Positions 13,425 through 24,437 of a stretch of 64,000 nucleotides of DNA are shown here, in pieces. The DNA comes from Allium sativum (taxonomy: Eukaryota > Streptophyta > Magnoliopsida > Asparagales > Amaryllidaceae), in contig CM060910.1 in NCBI GenBank assembly GCA_030737875.1, forward strand, positions 619,889,303 through 619,953,302. The letters are read 5' to 3'. The notes beneath the pieces were generated by a model. That model searched no databases. It was not told where the DNA came from and was given only the letters and a program-made list of their open reading frames with translations. Made by a program: the position numbers and the translations under genes. Position 1 is the stretch's first letter, and every line of letters starts with the position of its first letter.

Positions 13425-14320
13425 CAAAAGTCCAATTTATTTCCTTAATTCCAATTAAATATTAATTAACTGGAAGCTTCATTAAATCTTAATTTAATGA
13501 TTTATTCTAGTTAATAACTAGTTCATTTCGATGAAAATATATTTCTATCTTTTCAAATATTGAATTTTTAATCCAAAATCTTTCCAAATCATTAATTATG
13601 ATTTTTAATAATTTTTACATATTTTTAATAATTTCCCTTCACCCAACGGTTCTGGTTTTAGGCGAATCCAATGGTTGGATCTCCCGTTACATCAATTTGA
13701 AGTTAATGGTCGAAATTCGCGAACGGTCGCTGCACGCGCCTTCTATTCAGGCCATTATATATATATATTATATATAATATATATACTTCGTCGATTCCTA
13801 TTTAAAACATATTTTATAAATTATTTATAAATTCGTTTTAAAATGATTTTAACTTCATTTTCAAATTTAAATGAAAATTGTATATTCTATATTTATATCA
13901 TATTAAAATATTAATATTTTTTAAAATATTATATTTTGAAATCACTAATTTTTTGATATTAATTATAAAATGAGTAAAATAGATCAATAAACCCGTTTGG
14001 GTTAAAATAACGTTGCTACTTAATTCGGCTTCACATTTTTAAATTTTTGTGTCCATCCCAAAATGGACATAAAATCATAACTTTATTTTTCACAAAATTT
14101 ATTTTAAAATACTCTTTATTTTAAAATACTCTTTATTTTAAAATATTCTTTATGTCAAAATATGCTTTTAAAAATGTCCTTCATTCTGAATCGGAATGCG
14201 AGTCAATCAATTACCATTTAAATTCAGTTATATGGATTTCATACATTGCGTATATTCAACGATAATGATAAACAATCATCAAACAATCCATTCACATCCA
14301 AAGTGAAGTTTGTAACTATG

Positions 14321-14377
14321 TGAGCATTAGAATAAATAAGTAATGCTCATCACAGACTGTCAATCCATCGATTGACA
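14321..14377 (-). repeat. Pair of conserved hairpins in LTR F
   Basis: Hairpin 1: TGAGCATTA (14321-14329) with TAATGCTCA (14341-14349). Hairpin 2: TGTCAAT (14358-14364) with ATTGACA (14371-14377). Both are also present, in the same order and close spacing, in LTR G (33155-33211) and LTR B (37141-37201, opposite strand). Confidence 0.7.
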
Positions 14378-14529
14378 ATTAATTAAATATTGGGACTAGT
14401 GTATGCCAAATATCATCCGAATACCCATGTGGGGTTTTCAAACAACAACAGTTAATCTAAATGAATCACTGGTTAATGAATTTAACCAATTCTAGTTCCG
14501 CTAACATGTTGATGATAATGAACCAAACA

Positions 14530-15590
14530 TGTTATTATATTTCTAACGTCAAATAAAAATGTAATTTTATTCGTATAATTTCTCTACATGTTTCTAATTT
14601 CAAAAATAAAAAGACAATTTTGTCTACATACATGTTTCCAAATTCAAGTGAAAAAATAAAAAGGAAATCTTGTCAACATACATATGTTCTAGTTCTAATG
14701 ACAATGTAAAAGGATAATTTATTTACATAACATTTTTTAATGTCCTAATGATAATATAAAAAGATAATTTATTTATATAACTTATTTAATGTTTCCTAGT
14801 GACAAATAAAAGAAAGTTTTTATTTGACAGCAATTCTATTTTTTTTAACATAACAAATAAAAAATGATATTTTATTTTAACATGACATTTCTAATTAAAT
14901 GACATTTTCATAATAACATGGAATTCCTAATTCAAATGACCTTTCTAAATAAATGACATTATTATCTAACATGACATTTTCCTAAATAAATGACATTATT
15001 TAATAAGATGACATTTTTATTTACATAACATATTTATTTACAAAATATGTTTTCTAACATAAATGATATATTTATATATAAAATACGTTTTCAACATAAA
15101 TGACATATTTTATTTAGAAAATATGTTCTAACTGATTGACATATTTACAAAATATGTTTTCAACATAAATAACATATTTATTTAACAAAACATAATCCTA
15201 AATAAATGACATGTTCATTTTACAAAACATAATCCTAAATAAATGACATGTTTATTTTACAAAACATAATCCTAAATAAATGACATGTTTATTTTACAAA
15301 ACATTTTTCTATGTATTCTAATGACAAATAAAAGAATAATTTATTTGTCTACAATTTTTATCTTTAAATGACAAATAAAAATGTAAATTTTATTTGCATA
15401 CAAATTTTTATCCTTAACATGACATATAAAAAGAAATGTTTTTATTTGACAACCATTCTATTTTTAACAACGACAAATAAAAAGAAATATTTTTATTTGA
15501 CAACAATTCTACTTTTTAACAAAATGCATAAAGGTGATATTTCATATTGTTAACAATAATATAATTAAACAAAATTGATATTTTTGTTGT
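14530..15590. repeat. Degenerate AT-rich minisatellite in LTR F
   Basis: Roughly 1 kb of repeated variants of an 'aaatgacat ... tttattt' motif. The clearest part is three near-identical 37-bp units at about 15190-15303 (core CCTAAATAAATGACATGTT). The array resumes beyond gypsy A at about 27183-27350, so A inserted inside it. LTRs B and E have only a short version (AATAAAAATATCATTTTTAT) in the corresponding place, so this LTR expanded it. Confidence 0.7.
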
Positions 15591-15595
15591 AACAC
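15591..15595. repeat. Target-site duplication AACAC (left) of gypsy A
   Basis: AACAC lies directly left of the 5' LTR and is repeated exactly at 27178-27182 right of the 3' LTR. Five bases is the usual size for Ty3/gypsy. Confidence 0.92.
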
Positions 15596-15848
15596 TATAA
15601 CACCCCGAATTTTAGTTAATACTAAAATTCACTAATTACAGGATAAATAATCTCAGATGTGGGAATTGGGGGTAACGGGCTGCGTTATTGCGTTCGTCTC
15701 GGAAAAATACGCGAAATAGAGTCCGAGTTTTCGAGAATCGGAGTCCGTATGGCCCGGTTATGGCCCAAAGAAGTTTGCAGAAAATTCAAAGTTAAAAACA
15801 GATTTAAAAATTAAACTTGATTTCGAAATTGGAGCCAGCAGGGGGCCA

Positions 15849-15866
15849 GGCGGGAAATTTCCCGCC
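15849..15866. promoter_or_regulatory. Palindromic E2F/DP-type site in 5' LTR of A
   Basis: GGCGGGAAATTTCCCGCC is an 18-bp perfect palindrome and equals two back-to-back copies of TTTCCCGCC, a consensus E2F binding sequence. It lies about 205 bp upstream of the LTR TATA box. The copy in the 3' LTR is identical (24208-24225). Binding is inferred, not shown. Confidence 0.6.
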
Positions 15867-15875
15867 CTACCCATG

Positions 15876-15930
15876 TTGACAGGGCTGTCGACAGGCCTGT
15901 CGACAGGGGGGTCGACTTGCCTGTCGACCT
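15876..15930. repeat. Cluster of GTCGAC palindromes in 5' LTR of A
   Basis: Four GTCGAC sites (several as CTGTCGACAG), plus one mutated GTTGAC, within about 55 bp just downstream of the E2F palindrome. The 3' LTR keeps all five as GTCGAC (about 24235-24290). Confidence 0.7.
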
Positions 15931-16070
15931 GGGCGCGGCGTCCAGAGAACCTGGGTGCACCAGGTTGGGTTTTAGGCTGGCTTGGAGGGCTGGGTTCTAG
16001 AGATTTCCTAAATCTAACGGACCTAATCTAATCTAGGGTTAATCTAAGGGCCTAAAACACTCACCTAATC

Positions 16071-16078
16071 TATAAATA
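16071..16078 (+). promoter_or_regulatory. TATA box of LTR A promoter (5' LTR)
   Basis: TATAAATA in a C-rich context, about 475 bp into the LTR. The leader with CT-rich sequence follows. Transcription would start about 30 bp downstream (inference). Confidence 0.6.
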
Positions 16079-16394
16079 CACCCTAAACCTACCCTAATCC
16101 ATACTAAAAATAGTAATGATGGCCTCACGCCGCCAAAATCAAACTTGAGAGAGCCTCCACTAGTTTATGAAGGAAGTTGCAAGCTAATCACTCTCTAATC
16201 AATCTCCAATCATCACCATCTTCATATTTTGCAACTAATTCCACTTCATAAGTTTGCTAATCTTGGGTTTGGTGAGTTTCTATCACTTTAACATCAATTG
16301 TTAAAGTAAGTAGATTGGGTGTAATGAGACTTATGGTCTTAAATGCGGATTAGTGAGTTTGAATCATTTGTAATGATATGCTACTCTATGTTTT

Positions 16395-16940
16395 TCTATG
16401 TTTATGCATAAGTTGGTTTATGCATGTTTAATAAGTTGGTTTATGCATGCTTAACAAGTGGGTTTATACATATTTAATAAGTTGGATTATGCATGTTTAA
16501 TAAGTGGGTTTATGCATATTTAATAAGTGGATTTATGCATGTTTAACAAAGTGAGTTATGCAAGTTCATATGCAAGTTATGTGTATGATGTTATGTAAGT
16601 TATGTATACGCTTAAATGCAAGTTTAACATGATATGCAAGTTATGCATGCTTATGCAAGTATATGGATGCTTATGCAAGATATGTATGTGCTTAAATGCA
16701 AGTTTAACATGATATGCAAGTTATGAATGCTTATGCAAGTATGTGAATGCTTATGCAAGTATGTGAATGCTTATGCAAGTTATGTGTATGCTTAAATGCA
16801 TGTTTAACATGTTATGCAAGTTATGAGAATGCTTATATGCAAGTTCAACATGTTATGCAAGATATGTGTATGATAATATGCAAGTTTGGGTTAAATGTAG
16901 TTGGGTTAATATATGCTCATATATGCAAGTTGCCATCCTC
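16395..16940 (+). repeat. Minisatellite in 5' LTR of A (TATGCATG / TATGCAAGTT units)
   Basis: First half: repeated units of about 27 bp (TTTATGCATGTTTAATAAG-like). Second half: units of about 20-40 bp built on ATGCTTATGCAAGTATGTG and AAATGCAAGTTTAACATG. The same array is in the 3' LTR at about 24755-25300. Open frames across it are products of the repeat, not genes. Confidence 0.8.
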
Positions 16941-18819
16941 TTAACCCATGACAAAGTTATATGCTAAACCCATGATATTTGTGATGGATCTTCCCCTTTA
17001 TTATGTCATGAAATGAGAACGATTTACGTGGGGAACGATGGGGTTAATAAATATGTTAATAAAAGTATGATTGGGTATGATTAAGCATACCATAAAAAAA
17101 TAAATTAACATAAGTGGGAATTTACCTATTGAGTTAGGTCTACCCCATGGGAATTTACCTATTGAGTTAGGTCTACCCATGTTATGAAAAACTTGATATT
17201 AATTAGGGATAATTAATATGGGGGTGATTAATTAGGTGTAATTAATCAACTAAGACACGAGGTTGGACCCTTTTGTAGCGGAAGTCTGCCCGGAACCAAC
17301 CGGCCATCCAGCGGCTACAAATGATTGGCCCAATGTGAGAGGTCTTAGTCATAAATTAAATACATGATTAAAGTAAAGACACGAGGTTAGACCCTTTTGA
17401 TGACAGAAGTCTGCCTGGAACCGACCGGCATATCCAGCAGTCATAAAAGACGGTCTAATGTGAGAGGTCTTTATGAGGTCATGATCTTAATTAATTAATT
17501 AAGAAACACTTAACCATATTAGCATGTAGTCGGACATGAGGGGTTAAGTGGGTGCCTTAGGTGGCACGTGGAAAATTAGTGGTTGCCTTGGGTGGCATGT
17601 GGAATCTAGTGGGTTGCCTTGGGTGGCAATAGAAAATACGATTAGAATACTTAACCAAGTGGAAACATGTAATTAAACATGATTAAAGGGTTAAGTGGGA
17701 TACACTAGATAAGTGACAAGCTTAGGTGGGTAGCTTGTGGGGGCCCATTTCAACCAATATCCCAAACGTATCTTTGTGGGCTCGACCCATGTCGAGTGAC
17801 GGGACACGCATATTGGGCTTGATTATAAGAGGCCAAAACGGGTTAGCGGTGGCAACGCAAGTCCAACGGGTTTCATATGCGTGTGTGGGCCCGGGCTGGT
17901 AGATAAGCCGTTGTTGCATCGTGTAGATATAAAGTCGTGCACCGTTGATATTATCAGGTGGCCACTTTGGGGAATGATACACCCCATTGTGGGACCAGCA
18001 CGGGTATCTACGGTAGGGAGCGATCGCTGGGGAGTAGTGGGTACACCTAATAAAGATAGGGGCAGATGGCACCTATGTAGGGGTACACGAAACTACTGGG
18101 TAAAATTGCTAAGTACACCTAGTGGAGATAGGGGCAGACGGCACCTATGTAGTGGGCTAGGAGTACACGAAACTACTGGGGAAATTTTCTAAGTCCTTGG
18201 GAGGGATCAACCTTTGAGAAGGAATGACTGGTGTGGTGCAGTGTAGTAATTATCCTTGGGTGGGTAGATGCGTCTTTATAGTTATCCTAGTTTATCCTAA
18301 GTCTACCAAGCTGCTTAGTGTAGCCATTCATCCCCAGACATTACCGTATGTCAAGTTTATGTCTTCTCTGGTTACTTTAATGATTGTACTGTCAAAGTTA
18401 TAGGACTCGCTCAGACTTATGTCTGACCCCGTTGTTTTTATCTTTTTCCCAACCCTCAGGTCCTACGGTGGATCCTAGCAGTAGTGGAGCTTGATCGGAT
18501 TGCTGTTCCAGTCTTTAGGAGCTTGGATAGATGTAAAGCTCCAGTTATCCAGTTATCTTTTCTTTTGTCCTGGCTATTGTATGAGAGAGTGGGATTATGT
18601 ACTTCTTTATTTTGATGGATATTGTACTTGACTTTTATTGTGGTTTTATGATGTAACCAGACATGTTTATTTCCGCTGTTATGAGATGATGTTTTAAATT
18701 TCAAGTACTATTTATATCTGTCTTGTTGTAATTTTTCTGTTCTATATTCACTAAAATACACCACCGATGCTATGGCATTCCCTTAGAGAGTGACCATAGC
18801 GGGAGTGGGGTGTTACACG

Positions 18820-18831
18820 TGGTATCAGAGC
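18820..18831 (+). other. Primer binding site of gypsy A (initiator tRNA-Met)
   Basis: TGGTATCAGAGC, 2 nt after the 5' LTR end, is complementary to the 3' end of plant initiator tRNA-Met. Confidence 0.95.
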
Positions 18832-19012
18832 AAAGGTTACCGGAACAGATAAAATTTTTAGAAAACTATTTTTATAAAAACATTTTTGGAAGAGATATTT
18901 TCAAAAACATGTCTTTAAAGAGAAAAGTTTTTGAAAGAAAAGCATAATCCCCAATAGTCATATCTATATCCTTCGAATTCTCCGTTTTGAATCTTTCCTT
19001 TTTCGTTTCAGC

Positions 19013-21052
19013 ATGGCCGAGAATCTTAACTTTCCGGAGGGTGTGACGGTACCAGTATGGTATAGGAGATTGATGGAGGCTAGGGCCACTACTACGGGTC
19101 CAGCAAATGTTCCTCCACCAACTGTAGCACCCGATCTTCCTCCTCCCCCTCCTCCTCGCACAGATACTTTTGCTAAGACTTGCAAGGAATTCAAAGCTAT
19201 GGGAGGGAAACCTTTTCAAGGATCTGAAACTTTTGTGGAGGCTAGAGATTGGCTTAAGGAGGTGGAAGAGTTGATAGATATCTTTGAGATGGAAGAAGGA
19301 AAGAAAGTCAAGTTGGCTGCTTGGTTAATGAAGGGAGAGGCCTCATTCTGGTGGGAGGTCACTAATGGAGAACGCCCCGTTGACTCTTGGGCGGATTTTA
19401 GGCAAAGATTTGTGGCAAAGTTTCTCTCAAGGGCGGAGGAAAACTTGTATATGGAAAGATTCTTGACTCTAAAGCAAGGAAATCTCTCAGTGAAAGAATA
19501 TGTCAACAAGTTTAATCAATTGGCAAGGTTTGGCCTAGACATGGTGAATACACCAGAGAAGAAGGCTTTGAGGTTCGTGAAAGGCTTGAATGAACCGATG
19601 CATGGGTTGGCTATGACTCATATCCCTATGGGGGCCACCTTTGAGAAGTTAGTTGACATGGCACTCATGCATGAAGAAGAGAAGGGTCCCAATGCTAATA
19701 AGGCACCCGAGAAAAAGGGAGATCAAAAGAGACCTCAGCAACAACAGCAAAATAAAGGTGGGAAAGGCAACGGTGGCAAAGGCAAGAAGAAGAAGTGTTT
19801 CAATTGTGGGACACCTGGCCACCTAAGCAAGGATTGTCGCAAAAAGAAGAAGACTGGCTGCTTCCACTGTGGCGAAGCAGGGCATCTAGTGAAGGATTGC
19901 CCTAAGAAGGGGCAAAGGACGGGATCTACCTTAGGAGGACAGGTGCAAGCTCTTATGGCACCGGGTCAGGCTAGGGGGCAAGTACAGGCTCTCGCGGTTC
20001 CACCAATTCAGGAAAGAGGTAGAACTATCTCCGTTGAAAGTCTGGTTTTTCTATTTGATCATCCTGTCCGAACATTGTTTAATTCAGGCGCATCACATTC
20101 GTTTATCTCATCATCATTAGTTGAGTCACTGCACTTAGACACCAGTCTGGTAGATGATCCCTTGGTTGTTTCAAACCCAATTGGGGGCTCCACTTATTTG
20201 TCCATGATATGTTTGGGTTTGAAGATTTCTATACTTAGCATTGAGTTTAGATGTGATGCTTTTGTGTTGGGCTTCACGGGCTATGGGTTGATTTTGGGCA
20301 TGGACTGGTTATCCAGTAATGGTGCCGTTCTTGATTGCGAAAGGAGAGTTGTTAGGCTCATGACCCGCTTGGGTAACACTCTCGAGATTTCTTGTAATCC
20401 CATGGACTCTGTTATGCTAAGTTATCTTGAATCGCTCGACGCTTCGGTCGAGAGTTTGCAATCTGTTAGAGTGGTCCGGGAATATCCGGATGTGTTTGAG
20501 GAGGTGAAGGGCTTACCTCCGAAGCGGGAGATTGACTTCCGAATATATCTGGTGGATAATGCTAAACCTGTATCTTTACCAGTGCGCCACATGGATCCTC
20601 GTGAGAGGAGGGAACTCCATAAGCAAGTAGGGGAGTTGCTTGAGAAGGGGTTCATAAGACGAAGTATATCGGAGTGGGGTGCTCCGGTAGTATTTGCTAC
20701 AAAGGCGGATGGGTCCCTCAGACTTTGTGTAGACTATAGAGAACTCAACAAGCTCAGAGAGAAGAATAGACACCCATTGCCGAGGATTGATGATCTTTTC
20801 GATCAGTTGGTTGGCGCTTCAGTATTTTCTCAGTTGGACTTAGCCACGGGGTTTCATCAGTTGAGGGTGGCTGAGGATAGCATAGACAAGACTGCCTTTA
20901 GGACTCCGGATGGTTTCTATGAGTGGCTGGTGATGCCATTTGGGTTGACGAACGCCCCTGCATACTTTGTTGATTTGATGAGTAGGGTGTTCAGGGAGTT
21001 CCTTAATAAATTTGTGGTGGTCTTTGTGGATGATATCTTAGTATTTTTCTAA
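19013..21052 (+). CDS. Gypsy A Gag, protease and N-terminal reverse transcriptase (679 aa, interrupted)
   Basis: Start ATG lies 182 bp after the primer binding site. A retrotransposon gag domain spans about residues 50-235. Two CCHC zinc knuckles follow (from residues 262 and 282: [14 protein letters not shown] and [14 protein letters not shown]) within a Lys-rich region. The aspartic protease is at about 345-450 and retains the downstream GLILGMDWL motif, but its active-site motif reads NSGASHSF: residue 357 is Asn (AAT, 20081-20083) where the family has catalytic Asp. Reverse transcriptase starts near 515; VDYRELNK is at about 573 and the FVDD active site at 671-674. The frame ends at a TAA four residues later, at a run of five T (21044-21048), consistent with one inserted base. 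Gag and RT calls are secure; function of the product is doubtful. Confidence 0.93.
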   Translation: MAENLNFPEGVTVPVWYRRLMEARATTTGPANVPPPTVAPDLPPPPPPRTDTFAKTCKEFKAMGGKPFQGSETFVEARDWLKEVEELIDIFEMEEGKKVKLAAWLMKGEASFWWEVTNGERPVDSWADFRQRFVAKFLSRAEENLYMERFLTLKQGNLSVKEYVNKFNQLARFGLDMVNTPEKKALRFVKGLNEPMHGLAMTHIPMGATFEKLVDMALMHEEEKGPNANKAPEKKGDQKRPQQQQQNKGGKGNGGKGKKKKCFNCGTPGHLSKDCRKKKKTGCFHCGEAGHLVKDCPKKGQRTGSTLGGQVQALMAPGQARGQVQALAVPPIQERGRTISVESLVFLFDHPVRTLFNSGASHSFISSSLVESLHLDTSLVDDPLVVSNPIGGSTYLSMICLGLKISILSIEFRCDAFVLGFTGYGLILGMDWLSSNGAVLDCERRVVRLMTRLGNTLEISCNPMDSVMLSYLESLDASVESLQSVRVVREYPDVFEEVKGLPPKREIDFRIYLVDNAKPVSLPVRHMDPRERRELHKQVGELLEKGFIRRSISEWGAPVVFATKADGSLRLCVDYRELNKLREKNRHPLPRIDDLFDQLVGASVFSQLDLATGFHQLRVAEDSIDKTAFRTPDGFYEWLVMPFGLTNAPAYFVDLMSRVFREFLNKFVVVFVDDILVFF

Positions 21053-22019
21053 GAGTGAAGAAGAGCATGCCCTACATCTTGGGGAGGTATTGAAGACTCT
21101 TCGAGCACATAGCCTTAAGGCTAAATTCTCTAAATGTCACTTCTGGAGGAAGGAAGTACGGTTCTTGGGGCACGTGGTCTCCAAGGAAGGGATAGCTGTG
21201 GATCCCGCGAAGGTAGTATCAATTCAGGATTGGAAGGTTACGAAGAATGCTACCGAAGTAAGAAGTTTCCTGGGGTTGGCGGGTTATTATAGGAAGTTTA
21301 TCAAAGACTTCGCGAAGATATCAGCCCCATTAACTCGCTTAACGAAGAAGAATCTTGTTTTCGCATGGGACGTAGATTGTGATGATGCGTTCCGACGGTT
21401 AAAGAGAGCTTTAACCACCGCTCCAGTTTTAGTGTTGCCAGATGGGAGCAAGCCATTTGTTGTCTATACCGATGCCTGTGGGACAGGACTTGGCGCAGTC
21501 TTAATGCAAGAGGGAAGGGTAATAGCCTATGGTGGAAGGCAGTTGAGGGCACATGAGAAAAATTACCCTACCCATGATCTAGAGCTGGCCGCTATTGTTT
21601 TTGCGCTTAAGATTTGGCGTCATTATCTTCTTGGTGAGAGATTTGAGTTGTTCGCTGACCATAAATCATTGAAGTACTTATTCTCTCAGAAGGATTTGAA
21701 TCTGAGACAGCAAAGGTGGATGGAATTCTTAGCATCCTATGATTTCGAAATAGCGTATACCCCTGGCAAGGGTAACGTGGTGGCGGACGCCTTGAGCAGG
21801 AAGAGGTTGTCCTTGAGTCCATTGTTCGTGGAACGACGAAGCTTGGAATTTATCTCGATGTTTGATTTCAGACCTTCCGTTGATTATGTAACCGGTTTGC
21901 TAGCTTCCTTGGAGGTTAGACCTACTCTTTTGGGGCGGATTGGAGAAGCACAGAGGGACGACCCACGGTTGGTTGAGTTGGTGGAGAAGCTCATAAGGGG
22001 GAGTCGTCCAGCCATTTGA
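21051..22019 (+). CDS. Gypsy A reverse transcriptase C-terminus and RNase H (frame +1, interrupted)
   Basis: Continues the polyprotein in the next frame directly after the T-run frameshift; the first in-frame ATG is at 21090 but translation would not normally start there. Counting from that ATG, the RT thumb/connection ([23 protein letters not shown]) is at about 25-70 and RNase H at about 120-235. RNase H acidic residues are retained in YTDACG (D128), HDLELAA, FADHKSL and VADALSRK. The frame closes at TGA 22017-22019, where the alignment with the following integrase frame requires a shift in the opposite sense. The two shifts cancel, so upstream and downstream parts are in the same frame. 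Confidence 0.9.
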   Translation, partial: KSEEEHALHLGEVLKTLRAHSLKAKFSKCHFWRKEVRFLGHVVSKEGIAVDPAKVVSIQDWKVTKNATEVRSFLGLAGYYRKFIKDFAKISAPLTRLTKKNLVFAWDVDCDDAFRRLKRALTTAPVLVLPDGSKPFVVYTDACGTGLGAVLMQEGRVIAYGGRQLRAHEKNYPTHDLELAAIVFALKIWRHYLLGERFELFADHKSLKYLFSQKDLNLRQQRWMEFLASYDFEIAYTPGKGNVVADALSRKRLSLSPLFVERRSLEFISMFDFRPSVDYVTGLLASLEVRPTLLGRIGEAQRDDPRLVELVEKLIRGSRPAI

Positions 22020-23437
22020 GTAGGTACACCCTAGACGATAGGGGGTGCTTGCGTAGAGACGGTAGACTTTGTGTACCGCAAGACGAGGGTTTGATGAAGG
22101 TTATTCTTGATGATGCACACCGTTCTAGGATGACCATTCATCCCGGTGGGGACAAGATGTACCAAGACATGAAGAGGGTTTTCTTCTGGGCCGGTATGAA
22201 GAAAGATGTGGCCGAGTATGTCGCTCGATGCTTGGTGTGCCAACAAGTGAAGGCGGAGCAAAAGAAACCTGGTGGGTTGCTTCACCCATTGGAGGTTCCG
22301 CAATGGAAGTGGGATAGCGTCTCGATGGATTTTATTGACGGGTTACCCAGATCGAGAAAGGGTAATACGGGAATTTGGGTGGTGGTAGACAGACTTACTA
22401 AGAGCGCCCATTTCATACCGGTGAAGAGCAAGAGGACTGCTCCATGGCTAGCTTCAGTATATCTTCGAGAGATAGTTCGATTGCATGGGGTACCCTCTAG
22501 CATAGTGAGTGATCGAGATCCTATCTTCACTAGCGAGTTCTGGAGAAGTTTGCAAGAAGCAGTGGGGACTCAATTGTGTCTGAGCACCGCATATCATCCT
22601 CAGACGGACGGCCAGACTGAGAGGGTGAATCGTGTTCTAGAAGACCTTTTGAGGCTTTGTATCTTAGATTTTGGAGGTACATGGGAAGAGCATCTTCCAT
22701 TGGTGGAGTTCGCATATAATAACAGCTTTCAGTCCAGTATTGGTATGGCTCCTTTCGAAGCTCTTTATGGAAGGCCTTGTCGATCACCTACATGTTGGTG
22801 GGAATCTACGGATAAGATCTTGCTTGGGCCTGATATGATTAGGGAGACTTCTGAGAAGATTGACTTGATTCGAAGAAGGATGAAAGCAGCGCAGGATAGG
22901 CAAAAATCTTATGCGGACAAGAGAAGGACGGATCTTGAGTTTGAGGTTGGGGACATGGTTTTTGTCAAAGTATCTCCGTTGAGAAATGTGGTTCGCTGTG
23001 GATCTGTTGGGAAGTTAGCACCAAGGTTCGTAGGGCCATTTCCCATCAAGGAAAGGATTGGACGGATGGCATATAGAGTGGAGTTGCCCGACAGACTTAG
23101 TGGTGTACATGATGTATTCCATGTGTCCCATTTGAGGAAATGCTTACATGAGACCGCAGAGGTGGTAGAGCCGAGCTTGCTTAGAGATGTAGAGGTAGAG
23201 CGTGATGCGACTATTCGACGAGCTCCTACTCGCATCCTTGGGTCAGAGACTAGGAAATTGAGGAATCGAGAGGTTCAACTAGTCAAAGTGCAATGGGGAG
23301 AAGATGAGAGCAACGCAACTTGGGAGACGGAAGCGAAGATGCGTTCATTGTACCCATTTCTTTTTGAGGGTATGTCTTTAATTTCTCCTCTATCATTGTC
23401 TAGTACTTATCTTATCTTTAGTATGTCCTCTCGTTAG
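22016..23437 (+). CDS. Gypsy A integrase with chromodomain-like C-terminus
   Basis: The frame opens at a TTG and is really the continuation of pol. The zinc-binding HHCC domain has H35, H42, C72 and C75 (frame numbering). The catalytic core has D105 (SMDFIDG), D166 (SDRDPIF) and E202 (TDGQTERVN), the correct D-35-E spacing. A GPF/Y-type motif (PRFVGPFPI) is near 336-344, then [11 protein letters not shown]. The tail (about 402-450) contains [13 protein letters not shown]...YPFLF, resembling the reduced chromodomain of Tekay/Del chromoviruses. About 25 extra residues follow before the stop. The core looks intact; the enzyme would insert element DNA into chromatin. Confidence 0.93.
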   Translation: MSRYTLDDRGCLRRDGRLCVPQDEGLMKVILDDAHRSRMTIHPGGDKMYQDMKRVFFWAGMKKDVAEYVARCLVCQQVKAEQKKPGGLLHPLEVPQWKWDSVSMDFIDGLPRSRKGNTGIWVVVDRLTKSAHFIPVKSKRTAPWLASVYLREIVRLHGVPSSIVSDRDPIFTSEFWRSLQEAVGTQLCLSTAYHPQTDGQTERVNRVLEDLLRLCILDFGGTWEEHLPLVEFAYNNSFQSSIGMAPFEALYGRPCRSPTCWWESTDKILLGPDMIRETSEKIDLIRRRMKAAQDRQKSYADKRRTDLEFEVGDMVFVKVSPLRNVVRCGSVGKLAPRFVGPFPIKERIGRMAYRVELPDRLSGVHDVFHVSHLRKCLHETAEVVEPSLLRDVEVERDATIRRAPTRILGSETRKLRNREVQLVKVQWGEDESNATWETEAKMRSLYPFLFEGMSLISPLSLSSTYLIFSMSSR

Positions 23438-23940
23438 TACTGTTTGACCTTTAGATAGGGTAAACCTATGGTTGAAACATGTGTTTGAGACATGTTATGG
23501 TTGATGGATGCAAGTGGATGCAAGTGTTTGCTAGTGGTTGCTCGTGGATGCATATACACACACTCTAGGCACTGGATCGGCTCAGTCACTTCATATTGCA
23601 TATTGCATAAAATTGTGTGTAGGAAACTATATTTATGGATGTATAATGATTGTGTTATCACATGGATGATGCATTTTGGTGAATGATTGTGCACTCATGT
23701 AGATATTGTATGTGTCGATAGGGTCCTCTCGCATACATAATGGATGCATGGCACTATCATGGTTTGCATGTTCATACATTAGATAGGGAACATATACACA
23801 CACTTTTTGCATATGCTCATACATCATTAGAAACTGTTTAAGGACAATGGATGCCCGTGGTTGATGGTTTGAGTAGATGGTTGTTTGGATGGTAGGATAT
23901 GCATTCTCTTTAGCTTAGAGATTTCGGGGACGAAATCCTT
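23438..23940 (+). other. Gypsy A 3' untranslated interior
   Basis: Non-coding spacer between integrase and the polypurine tract, with short internal repeats of GTGGATGCAAGTG and TTGCATATG-like words. No RNA gene or extra reading frame is supported. Confidence 0.7.
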
Positions 23941-23954
23941 TAAGGAGGGGAGAA
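23941..23954 (+). other. Polypurine tract of gypsy A
   Basis: TAAGGAGGGGAGAA directly before the 3' LTR TG, preceded by TTTCGGGGACGAAATCC. This upstream motif is also found before the polypurine tract of element C and, weaker, of element B. Confidence 0.85.
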
Positions 23955-24207
23955 TGTAACACCCCGAATTTTAGTTAATACTAAAATTCACTAATTACAG
24001 GATAAATAATCTCAGATGTGGGAATTGGGGGTAACGGGCTGCGTTATTGCGTTCGTCTCGGAAAAATACGCGAAATAGAGTCCGAGTTTTCGAGAATCGG
24101 AGTCCGTATGGCCCGGTTATGGCCCAAAGAAGTTTGCAGAAAATTCAAAGTTAAAAACAGATTTAAAAATTAAACTTGATTTCGAAATTGGAGCCAGCAG
24201 GGGGCCA

Positions 24208-24225
24208 GGCGGGAAATTTCCCGCC
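24208..24225. promoter_or_regulatory. Palindromic E2F/DP-type site in 3' LTR of A
   Basis: Identical 18-bp palindrome to that of the 5' LTR. In this LTR it could act on DNA downstream of the element. Confidence 0.6.
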
Positions 24226-24429
24226 CTACCCATGTCGACAGGGCTGTCGACAGGCCTGTCGACAGGGGGGTCGACTTGCCTGTCGACCTGGGCGCGACGT
24301 CCAGAGAACCTGGGTGCACCAGGTTGGGTTTTAGGCTGGCTTGGAGGGCTGGGTTCTAGAGATTTCCTAAATCTAACGGACCTAATCTAATCTAGGGTTA
24401 ATCTAAGGGCCTAAAACACTCACCTAATC

Positions 24430-24437
24430 TATAAATA
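24430..24437 (+). promoter_or_regulatory. TATA box of LTR A promoter (3' LTR)
   Basis: TATAAATA, same position within the LTR as in the 5' copy. Read-out transcription from here would run into F on the antisense strand. Confidence 0.55.

Larger units (their letters stand above)
12760..15595 (-). repeat. Long LTR F, middle segment (interrupted)
   Basis: The minus strand matches LTR G (about 31620-33450) and LTR B (about 37000-39060) in order. It begins exactly after the Helitron and ends at the target site of gypsy element A. It holds four copies of a hairpin module (12787-13424), two conserved hairpins (14321-14377) and a long degenerate minisatellite (about 14530-15590). No coding sequence is credible in its short frames. 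Confidence 0.8.
15596..18817 (+). repeat. 5' LTR of gypsy A (3,222 bp)
   Basis: Begins TATAACACCCCG (the 3' copy begins TGTAACACCCCG, so the canonical TG has mutated here) and ends GGGGTGTTACA. The canonical ends form an 11-bp inverted repeat, TGTAACACCCC / GGGGTGTTACA. It contains a palindromic E2F-type site, a GTCGAC cluster, a TATA box, a TATGCAAGTT minisatellite, a duplicated 'GGGAATTTACCTATTGAG' block (about 17125-17190) and a duplicated block of about 95 bp starting 'GACACGAGGTT' (about 17254 and 17379). Confidence 0.95.

Noticed and set aside
16747..16944. 65-codon Cys-rich frame, identical at 25106-25303
   Set aside because: Product of the TATGCAAG minisatellite; identical because the LTRs are nearly identical.
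17722..18192. Frames of 103-116 codons on both strands of LTR A
   Set aside because: They lie in non-coding LTR sequence, overlap each other, and the second LTR copy breaks one by a 1-bp indel.
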